From NCBI GenBank assembly GCA_003157775.1, contig PMKP01000359.1:7404-47611 (forward strand): DNA of 40,208 nucleotides, given 5' to 3'. Positions within the stretch are counted from its first letter, which is position 1. Every line of letters begins with the position of its first letter. The notes under the pieces were generated by a model. That model did not search any database. It worked only from the letters and a program-made list of their open reading frames with translations, and was not told the DNA's origin. The DNA comes from Myxococcales bacterium. Its GTDB lineage: Bacteria > Myxococcota_A > Polyangia > Fen-1088. Positions 34,013 through 40,208 of the stretch are shown in pieces. A program made the position numbers and the translations under genes.

Positions 34013-37000
34013 ATGAGGATAAGACGGATCGAAATCTGCGGTTTCAAGTCGTTCGTTGACCGGACGATCTTGACCTTCGAAGACGCCGTTACCGGGGTGG
34101 TTGGCCCAAATGGCTGCGGCAAGTCGAACATCGTCGACGCGATCCGCTGGGTCATGGGCGAGCAATCGGCGAAGCATCTTCGCGGCCGCGCCATGGACGA
34201 TGTGATCTTCGCTGGTTCGGAAACCCGCGGGCCGGCTGGCGTGGCGGAGGTGTCCCTGACCTTCGACACCGCTGGCTTGCCTGGAGACACGACCAGCGGG
34301 GGCGTCCCCTGGGGTGCGGCCGGCCCAGAGGAAGTCGTCGTGACCAGGCGCTTGTATCGCGGCGGTGAAAGCGAGTACCTGCTGGGCGGCGTGCCTTGTC
34401 GCCTGCGTGACATCGTGGAGTTCTTTCTTGGGACGGGCGTTGGATCCAAGGCGTACGCCATCATCGAGCAAGGACGCATTGGATTCATTGTCTCATCACG
34501 ACCGGAGGAACGTCGCACTCTGATCGACGAGGCCGCGGGCATAACGAAGTACAAAGCGAAGAAGAAGGTGGCCGAGCGGCGCATCGAAGCTTCTCGCCAG
34601 CACCTGCTACGCGTCTCGGACATCATCGCTGAGATCGAGACCCGCCTGCGCTCCTTGCGCTTGCAGGCGCAAAAGGCCGAGCGCTACAAGCGCTACAAGG
34701 CGGAACTGAAGGTCCTCGAGCTGTGCGCTGCAACGCAAAGATACTTTGGGTTTATCGCTGAGCAGAAGTTTCTCTTGAGCAATCGCGAGCAACTGGCGGA
34801 ACGCCACATCCGGCAGACAACCGACTTGCGAGTCGAGGAAACCGCGATCGAAGTCGAGCGCTTGGCCCTGAGCGAGGAGATGGACGAGTTGGCTGCGGCC
34901 AAGGAGGAGCTTTTTGCGCTTGACAACCAGGCCAGGCTGTCTGCCCAAAAGGCCGAGCACTACGCGGACGAGGCGGCCACCTTGGCACAAAGGGTGGAGC
35001 GAGCGCGGCGTGAGATTGAAGGGCTTGTCGGCAAGGAGGCCGACAACGCGCGGGGGTTGGCCGAGCTGCAGAGTGAGGTGGGCCGCTTCGACGAAGAGGC
35101 CGAGGCGCGCAGCCGAGAGTTGGATGCGACCGAGCAGGCCTACGCAACAGCCCGCTCTGCCCTGACGACGGCACGTCATGGTGTGGATCAGGCAACCGCG
35201 GCCGCAACCGCTGCTGCGACACGGATTGCGCGTTTGGAAGCGGACATCGAATCCGCTCACGGACGCGCTGAGGATCTCGCCCAGCGCCTACAAACGGCGA
35301 CGGCCGATGATCGCGTCGCGGTTGAGCAGGTGGAACATCTGATGACCGAGGGCGCGGGCGTGGAGGATCGGCTTGCCCAACTTCAGGTCGGAGCTGAGAC
35401 TTTGCTTGCCCAGCGCGCGGCCACGGAAACCAAAGCGGCCAGCCTGCGCGACGAGGTTACCCGGGGCGAGCTGGAACTGGAGACCCTACGCGAAGAGGCC
35501 CATCGTCGGCGCTCGCGGCTCCAGTCTTTGGCCGAGATTCAGGCCCGCTATGAGAGCTTTCAGCGGGGCGTGCGCGCCATCATGCAGCGGGTTCGCGACG
35601 AAGAACAGACGCCCGCGCTGGGCCAGGACAGGGTGGCGAGCCATCGGACCTGGAGCATGGGCGGAGTGCGCGGCGTGGTGGCCGATATCGTGCAACCGCC
35701 GCCCGAGTTGGAGACAGCGCTGGAGGCTGTGTTGGGTGAAAGGCTGGGAAACATCATCGTCGAGTCGCATGACGTGGGCGTCGAAGCCATCGAGTACCTC
35801 AAGTCCAAGAGCGAGGGCCGTTCTAGTTTCATCCCCGTGGCACTCCGTTCGCCCGCGGCCATCGCGGCCGCTCCCGCCGGTACGGTTGTCTTTGACACAG
35901 GGGACGGCCTGTCGGTCGAGCAGCAGGTTCCGGCCGCCATGCCGGTGGCATTGCCGTTGGGAGAAGGCGTGCGCGGCCCCATGCTGGAACTGATCGGCTA
36001 CGACCGTCAGTACGACCGGGTTGCAGCCTACCTTCTGGGCGACGTGGTTGTGGTCGAAGACTTGCGTTCGGCTTTGGATCTGTGGCGCCGAACCCACACC
36101 GACAAGACCTTGGTCACTCTCGATGGAGAAGTGATTGATCCGCATGGCGTAGTCACCGGCGGTTCACGCGAATCGGCCATGGCCGGCGTGCTGTCGCAGA
36201 AACGGGAGATGCGCGAGTTGGAAGAGGTGGTGGCGCGCCTGGAGACGGACTATCAAGCCGCGCTCGACCGCCATGTACGCACCAAGCAAGCTCTGGCCGA
36301 GGTCAGCAGCACCGGCGAAGAGCTGGCCACGGCGGCTCGCCACAACGAGATGGAGTTGCTGGCACAGCGCAAAGACGGCGATCGGTTGCTGCGCGAGAGC
36401 CAGCAACTGGAGGCCCGTCACGCGCAGTTGCGCTCGAGTGTGGACGACCTGCGCGCCGCGCTGGCACAGAACGAAAAGCGTCTTTCCGAGGCCACCGCCG
36501 CGCTGACCGAGCTACGTGAGTCTTCGCTCGCCCACGAAACCAGCGTTGCGAGCTTGCGCGCAGAAACCGAGGCTCTGCAGGCCAGGGCCGATGGGCTGGC
36601 GGCTGAGCTGTCATCGCACAGGGTGGCTGCGGCCCAGGCCAGCGATCGCCGCAAGACGGGCCGCCAGAATCTCGAACGCTTAGAGCGAGAGACGGCCGAT
36701 TCCGAGCGTCGCCGCACCCAACTCGAAGCCGAGGTGTCCGCCGACTTGGCGCGGGCCCGAACGCTGCGCACCGATGCCGAGCAGCTCAGAGGGGAAGCCT
36801 CTCTGCTGCAGGCCGAAGCGAGCGAGCGTGCCCGCGTTCATGGCGAGCGCCAGGGCGCGGTGGAGGAACGCAACGGCACGCTGGCGCGGCGAGAGGCCGA
36901 CCTGCGGGAAGCCCGCACTCGGGTGACCCATTTGGCCGGAGAATTGGCGGCACTCGATCTGCGCTGCCAGGAGGTCGCGTTGCGTCTCGGCTCGCTGGAA

Positions 37001-37807
37001 GAGCAAGTCAGGGAACGATACCCTGACGTGCCGCGGCTGGCTGACGTTTTGGCCGACTTCCACTTGCGGCCCCTGGCTGGCGAAAAGGAAGACAGCCGGC
37101 TCAAAGAGCTGCGCGGCTTGCTCGAACGCATGGGCGACGTCAACCTGACCGCGATCGAAGAATCGGAAGAGTTGCAGAAGCGCTACGATTTCCTCACCGG
37201 TCAGAAGGCCGACCTCGAATCGGCCATCGCGCGGCTGGAAGCGGCCATCGAAAAGATCAACCGAGCTTCGCGCAAGCGGTTCCGCGAAGTCTTCGATGCG
37301 GTAAACACCAAGTTCCAAGAGGTGTTTCCGCATCTTTTCCGCGGCGGACGCGCCGCCCTCGCTCTCACTGATGAGAGCGACCTGCTTGAGACCGGGGTCG
37401 AGATCGTCGCCAACCCGCCGGGCAAGAAAATTCTGCAAAACATAGAGCTTCTCTCGGGCGGCGAGAAGGCGCTCACCGCCGTCGCCTTGCTGTTCGCCAT
37501 CTTCCTGGTCAAGCCATCGCCGTTCTGCGTGCTCGACGAGGTGGATGCGCCGCTAGACGAAGCCAATGTGGGCCGCTTCAACGAAGCCGTGCGCGAGATG
37601 ACGGACCGTTCGCAGTTCATCATCGTCACACACAATCAACGCACGATGGAAATCGCCGATCGCCTGTGCGGCATCACTATGGAAGAACCCGGTGTATCTA
37701 AACTGGTCGCCGTCAACCTGCGGGCTAGGAACAAGTCGGCGCCGCCGCTGCCCGGAGACACGGCCCCGCCCGAGACCGAGGGCGTGGCGCAACCGTCTTC
37801 TTCATAG
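34013..37807 (+). CDS. smc: Chromosome segregation ATPase SMC
   Basis: This is a 1264-residue protein, slightly long for the family. The N-terminus has IRRIEICGFKSFVD and the Walker A GPNGCGKSN (about 31-39). A long coiled coil runs to about 500, then the hinge (about 545-665: GVVADIVQPPPELETALEAVLGERLGNIIVES...GDVVVVEDLRSA) and a returning coil. The C-terminal ATPase has the signature LLSGGEKALTAVALLFAI near 1145 and Walker B FCVLDEVDAPLDEANV. SMC condenses and individualises chromosomes with ScpA and ScpB, which are not in the window. The ATG at 34013 is chosen over an upstream TTG at 33992 because family sequence begins there. Confidence 0.97.
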   Translation: MRIRRIEICGFKSFVDRTILTFEDAVTGVVGPNGCGKSNIVDAIRWVMGEQSAKHLRGRAMDDVIFAGSETRGPAGVAEVSLTFDTAGLPGDTTSGGVPWGAAGPEEVVVTRRLYRGGESEYLLGGVPCRLRDIVEFFLGTGVGSKAYAIIEQGRIGFIVSSRPEERRTLIDEAAGITKYKAKKKVAERRIEASRQHLLRVSDIIAEIETRLRSLRLQAQKAERYKRYKAELKVLELCAATQRYFGFIAEQKFLLSNREQLAERHIRQTTDLRVEETAIEVERLALSEEMDELAAAKEELFALDNQARLSAQKAEHYADEAATLAQRVERARREIEGLVGKEADNARGLAELQSEVGRFDEEAEARSRELDATEQAYATARSALTTARHGVDQATAAATAAATRIARLEADIESAHGRAEDLAQRLQTATADDRVAVEQVEHLMTEGAGVEDRLAQLQVGAETLLAQRAATETKAASLRDEVTRGELELETLREEAHRRRSRLQSLAEIQARYESFQRGVRAIMQRVRDEEQTPALGQDRVASHRTWSMGGVRGVVADIVQPPPELETALEAVLGERLGNIIVESHDVGVEAIEYLKSKSEGRSSFIPVALRSPAAIAAAPAGTVVFDTGDGLSVEQQVPAAMPVALPLGEGVRGPMLELIGYDRQYDRVAAYLLGDVVVVEDLRSALDLWRRTHTDKTLVTLDGEVIDPHGVVTGGSRESAMAGVLSQKREMRELEEVVARLETDYQAALDRHVRTKQALAEVSSTGEELATAARHNEMELLAQRKDGDRLLRESQQLEARHAQLRSSVDDLRAALAQNEKRLSEATAALTELRESSLAHETSVASLRAETEALQARADGLAAELSSHRVAAAQASDRRKTGRQNLERLERETADSERRRTQLEAEVSADLARARTLRTDAEQLRGEASLLQAEASERARVHGERQGAVEERNGTLARREADLREARTRVTHLAGELAALDLRCQEVALRLGSLEEQVRERYPDVPRLADVLADFHLRPLAGEKEDSRLKELRGLLERMGDVNLTAIEESEELQKRYDFLTGQKADLESAIARLEAAIEKINRASRKRFREVFDAVNTKFQEVFPHLFRGGRAALALTDESDLLETGVEIVANPPGKKILQNIELLSGGEKALTAVALLFAIFLVKPSPFCVLDEVDAPLDEANVGRFNEAVREMTDRSQFIIVTHNQRTMEIADRLCGITMEEPGVSKLVAVNLRARNKSAPPLPGDTAPPETEGVAQPSSS

Positions 37808-37824
37808 AGTATTGCTAAACCAGG

Positions 37825-37853
37825 TTGACGGGTGGGTCTCGCCTCACTACACT
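37825..37853 (+). promoter_or_regulatory. Predicted sigma-70 promoter for the ferredoxin gene
   Basis: TTGACG (37825-37830) and TACACT (37848-37853) are separated by 17 bases; they match five and four of six consensus bases. The expected start near 37860 leaves a leader of about 50 bases with AAAGGAG before the ATG. It lies in the 105-base gap after smc, so the ferredoxin need not depend on smc transcription. Confidence 0.5.
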
Positions 37854-37912
37854 TCCGTCGTTTCCGAGACAGATGAACCGCGTGATCAGAGGGTCCGAGC
37901 GAAAGGAGCACA

Positions 37913-38218
37913 ATGGCTACGCACATTACCGACGAATGCATCAACTGCGGCGCATGTGAGCCGGAATGTCCAAACGATGCGATCAGCGAGGGTGACAGTA
38001 TCTACGTGATCGATCCCAAGTTGTGCAGTGAATGCGTCGGGTTCTTCGACCACGAGGCCTGCCAGGCAGTTTGCCCGGTGGAATGCTGCGTTCCCGATCC
38101 GAAAAACTCTGAGACTGAGGCAGTGCTCTTGGCTCGCGCCAAGCAGCTCCATCCGGACAAGACCTTGCCTGACCTCGCCAGTCTGCCAGCCTCGCTCTCG
38201 CGTTTCCGGAAAAGCTAG
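37913..38218 (+). CDS. YfhL-type 2[4Fe-4S] ferredoxin
   Basis: This 101-residue electron carrier has two cluster motifs: CINCGACEPECPNDAI (C-x2-C-x2-C-x3-CP) and CSECVGFFDHEACQAVCPVECCV, with the longer insertion of YfhL-like ferredoxins. All eight cluster cysteines are present. An AAAGGAG ribosome-binding site lies 6 bases before the ATG. The C-terminal 40 residues are helical with no metal ligands. The partner enzyme is not apparent. Its TAG stop shares the palindrome CTAG with the TAG of the convergent gene. Confidence 0.9.
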   Translation: MATHITDECINCGACEPECPNDAISEGDSIYVIDPKLCSECVGFFDHEACQAVCPVECCVPDPKNSETEAVLLARAKQLHPDKTLPDLASLPASLSRFRKS

Positions 38219-39114
38219 GATCCGGGCGCGCGTTGGTTGAGCAACTGCGGGTGGCTTTCCACATGGTGGCCTTCGGTCAGCTTTCGGGTGAGCTGATCGA
38301 GCCGTTGCGCGCGCCAGCGTGTGTAGTAGCGCTGGCGTAGCTCTTCTCGAGCCTCGGCGAAAGAGACGTTCTCGGCCGGCCTCTCCCCGGCATAGGTCGC
38401 GAGGAAGAACCCGTCGATGTCCTCAATCAACCGCGTGGTATCGCCAGGGACCTTGAGCTTGACAACCTCGGCACCAACCTTGCGCGAAAATGGCTGGTTT
38501 GGGCCCTGAAGGAGCCGCCGGTAGTCGACATTGCGGGCCGCCCAGGCAGGATCTTTGGCGATGGCCTCGAAGTCCTCGGGGCCAGCAATCCGCCGCGAGG
38601 CCACCGTGGCGGCGAGAGCCCCGGCAGCTTTCGCACGCTCGGCCCGGGGCTCCGGCTTCATGCGGGCGCCGGTGAACACGATGAGAAAACCGGCATCCAC
38701 CAGACGAGGGTGCACGAAGGTCTCGATGGCGGCTTGGTAGATGGATCGCAGTTCCTGGTCTGGCACGCTATCTCGCTGAATCCGCGGCCAGATGTCGCGT
38801 TCGACTAGACGCTCGGCCAGAGCGCTCCTCAGCTCGGGATCGAGCCAATCGGGCCGGAAGGGGATCTTGCGATGGGCCTTTTCGGCCAGCAAGTGCAACA
38901 CAATCAGCTCATCCAGAGCCTCGCGCGGCGTGCTCTCGGAGATAGCCATCTGGGCCTCCACTTCGCGCGCATAGATAAGGACCGAACCGACGCGGGCAAC
39001 CATTGAGCCCAGGTCGGGGGCAGTCTCCGGAACCCATGGCGTCTCGGACGGTGGGCCCCGCTTCGCACACCCAATGCTGCCGAGGAGCAGGATCAGCAGC
39101 GGCAATAATTTCAC
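38215..39114 (-). CDS. SurA/PpiC-like lipoprotein (probable periplasmic folding factor)
   Basis: This is a 299-residue lipoprotein candidate (MKLLPLLILLLGSIGC lipobox, Cys16). A SurA_N-like helical segment spans about 40-150 (VLIYAREVEAQMAI...REALDELIVLHLLAEKA). A parvulin-like region (about 150-240) is followed by a helical tail (SFAEAREELRQRYYTRWRAQRLDQL). The parvulin part is weak, with few of the usual active-site residues evident, so chaperone activity is more likely than isomerase activity. It is convergent with the ferredoxin, overlapping by four bases at the stops, and divergent from cmk across about 75 bases. Confidence 0.65.
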   Translation of the reverse strand: MKLLPLLILLLGSIGCAKRGPPSETPWVPETAPDLGSMVARVGSVLIYAREVEAQMAISESTPREALDELIVLHLLAEKAHRKIPFRPDWLDPELRSALAERLVERDIWPRIQRDSVPDQELRSIYQAAIETFVHPRLVDAGFLIVFTGARMKPEPRAERAKAAGALAATVASRRIAGPEDFEAIAKDPAWAARNVDYRRLLQGPNQPFSRKVGAEVVKLKVPGDTTRLIEDIDGFFLATYAGERPAENVSFAEAREELRQRYYTRWRAQRLDQLTRKLTEGHHVESHPQLLNQRAPGS

Positions 39115-39188
39115 CTCTTCATCTTATCAGATCGGCGGCAGCCCTCAGGTGGCCTTTCTCGGGCCGGGCTGCTAGCGTGGCCGGCCTG

Positions 39189-39872
39189 ATGTCCGCACGG
39201 GCAGATTCATTTGTGGTCACCATCGATGGCCCCGCCGGAGCCGGCAAGTCCACCGTAGCAAAGGCCCTTGCGCGGCGACTCGGGTACACATTCCTGGATT
39301 CGGGCGCCTTGTATCGTGCTGGCGCGTGGGCAGCGCATCGCCGGGACATTGCCTGGTCCGACGGTCACGCGCTCGGCCAGCTCATACGCGATCTCGACAT
39401 TCGTTTCGACGGTCGCGACGAAGCCAATCACATCACGGTCGACGGCGAGGATGTCACCGACGAGATTCGCCGGCCAGAGATCTCCGAGGGCGCTTCGCAG
39501 GTGTCAGCTTTCTTGGAGGTGCGCCACGGTCTGCTCGCGCTGCAACGCCGCATCGGCGCCAACCGCCGAGTCGTGGCGGAGGGCAGGGACATGGGCACGG
39601 TGGTTTTTCCCGACGCTCACGTCAAGTTCTTCCTCACTGCGCCCATTGAGGTGCGCGCGCAGCGGCGTACCCTGGAACTGGCAGAGAGAGGTCGGCCACA
39701 GGACCTTGACGTCGTGCTCACGGAGATGCGGCTCCGCGACCAGCGCGACAGCACCCGGGCTGTCGCGCCCTTGCGACGCGCGGAGGACGCCATCGAGATT
39801 GACACAGGCGGCTTGAGGCCCGAGGAGGTGGTGTCGCGCATGGTCGGGGTTGTGCGCGAGCGCGGTGGCTGA
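39189..39872 (+). CDS. cmk: Cytidylate kinase
   Basis: This 227-residue cytosolic enzyme phosphorylates CMP and dCMP. VVTIDGPAGAGKSTVAKALARRLGYTFLDSGALYRAGAW contains the P-loop and the CMP-binding start. DEIRRPEISEGASQVSAFLEVR, VAEGRDMGTVVFPDAHVKFFLTA and RDQRDSTRAVAPLRRAEDAIEIDT follow in family order. The ATG at 39189 matches the family N-terminus; an upstream extension is non-coding. Downstream sequence enters a GC-rich repeat-like stretch. Confidence 0.95.
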   Translation: MSARADSFVVTIDGPAGAGKSTVAKALARRLGYTFLDSGALYRAGAWAAHRRDIAWSDGHALGQLIRDLDIRFDGRDEANHITVDGEDVTDEIRRPEISEGASQVSAFLEVRHGLLALQRRIGANRRVVAEGRDMGTVVFPDAHVKFFLTAPIEVRAQRRTLELAERGRPQDLDVVLTEMRLRDQRDSTRAVAPLRRAEDAIEIDTGGLRPEEVVSRMVGVVRERGG

Positions 39873-40208
39873 TGGATGCGTCTCGGCACCCTGAATCGCG
39901 TGGGGAGCCCGCCGGCTCCGCCGACGGCGCACCATCGCGGGAGGGATGGCGAGGCCGAGCGAAGCGAGCGGGGTGGGGGTGGCGGGTGGGGGGCCGAAGG
40001 GCGAAGCGAACCCTGTCAGGGTTCCCATGTCCATTTCAGGAAAATCGACCGGCGCAGGCACGAGACCGATGGCTGGCGCGCCGGCGATGCGCCCGCCTTC
40101 CAGGTGAACCTGCCTGCCACCTGCATCCACCAGCATCTGGGCGAAGCTGGGATCGGAGGTGGCGCACAAGACAGCGCAACCCCGCTCGCGGGCCCACACG
40201 AGAGCCCG
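39504..40208 (-). CDS. Probable ABC ATPase C-terminus at the right edge, with abnormal 3' extension
   Basis: The frame is open to the right edge, so this is a 3' fragment. The first 45 or so residues read like the end of an ABC transporter ATPase (GCAVLCATSDPSFAQMLVDAGGRQVHLEGGRI, the region of the H-loop and final strands), with Ser where the H-loop His would be. After about 40085 the sequence becomes Pro/Ala/Arg-rich, follows the GC-rich repeat-like DNA, and finds no stop until 39504, which would overlap cmk antisense by 369 bases. The true end is therefore uncertain: the stop may have been lost to a repeat insertion, or there may be a frameshift. ABC assignment is tentative. Confidence 0.35.
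   Translation of the reverse strand, partial: RALVWARERGCAVLCATSDPSFAQMLVDAGGRQVHLEGGRIAGAPAIGLVPAPVDFPEMDMGTLTGFASPFGPPPATPTPLASLGLAIPPAMVRRRRSRRAPHAIQGAETHPSATALAHNPDHARHHLLGPQAACVNLDGVLRASQGRDSPGAVALVAEPHLREHDVKVLWPTSLCQFQGTPLRAHLNGRSEEELDVSVGKNHRAHVPALRHDSAVGADAALQREQTVAHLQES
39893..40023. repeat. GC-rich repeat-like stretch between cmk and the edge gene
   Basis: This stretch contains GCCGGCTCCGCCGACGGC, GCGAAGCGA twice, a G-rich run of GGGGT/GGCGGGT units, and a perfect 15-base palindrome AACCCTGTCAGGGTT (40009-40023). Its composition differs from the neighbouring genes and it carries no recognisable coding pattern. Only one copy lies in this window, so dispersion through the genome is inference. 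Confidence 0.4.

Overview
The window is GC-rich chromosomal DNA from a myxobacterium-like deltaproteobacterium (Myxococcota). The evidence is a secreted metalloprotease with a MYXO-CTERM-type tail, PEGA-domain and carboxypeptidase-regulatory-domain surface proteins, many lipoproteins, a pair of myxobacterial-style outer-membrane beta-barrels, and a giant protein kinase/sigma-54 activator fusion. I cannot name the species. No tRNA, rRNA, CRISPR array, insertion sequence or phage module is visible. Coding density is very high, and no gap longer than 300 bases was left unassigned.

Layout. 1-3.5 kb: envelope glycosylation genes, namely the C-terminus of a PMT-type mannosyltransferase, a GT39-like membrane glycosyltransferase and a GT4 glycosyltransferase. 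3.5-6.4 kb: a TPR/PEGA protein and an FG-GAP lipoprotein. 6.4-9.5 kb: hemE-hemH (minus strand) and a quinone oxidoreductase. 9.5-12.8 kb: a small tandem zinc-ribbon protein, trpB-trpA and a small secreted membrane protein. 12.8-15.5 kb: a DciA/DUF721 protein, ridA, rpmB (L28) and a carboxypeptidase-regulatory-domain lipoprotein. 15.4-20.1 kb (minus strand): a compact run of a degenerate D-Ala-D-Ala ligase homologue, an AsmA-like/GT51 fusion, a small exported protein and a MYXO-CTERM metalloprotease. 20.2-24.6 kb (plus strand): a HARE-HTH/Mrr-like protein, lipB, an ATP-grasp ligase and a HEAT-repeat lipoprotein. 24.7-30.3 kb: a 1687-residue kinase-ATPase-TPR-GAF-sigma54 activator followed by a small lipoprotein. 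30.3-32.3 kb (minus strand): two beta-barrel proteins and a ribbon-helix-helix-like protein. 32.4-40.2 kb: ftsY, smc, a 2[4Fe-4S] ferredoxin, a SurA/PpiC-like lipoprotein, cmk, and the edge of a probable ABC ATPase running into a GC-rich repeat-like stretch.

How it fits together. Most genes are housekeeping (haem, tryptophan, lipoate, chromosome condensation, protein targeting, nucleotide metabolism) interleaved with myxobacterial envelope genes. The most distinctive unit is the kinase/sigma-54 activator and the 110 bases after it. Two head-to-tail 22-base repeats, each centred on a 19-base dyad, start at its stop codon. A sigma-54-like -24/-12 element lies about 75-100 bases downstream of them and just ahead of a small lipoprotein gene. 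A related dyad sits at the activator's own start. Together these suggest a self-contained regulator-target module.

Other points of interest are the HARE-HTH/degenerate-nuclease protein, the AsmA-GT51 fusion beside a motif-degenerate Ddl homologue, and the tandem zinc-ribbon protein. All functional calls come from reading motifs by eye; no database search was run.
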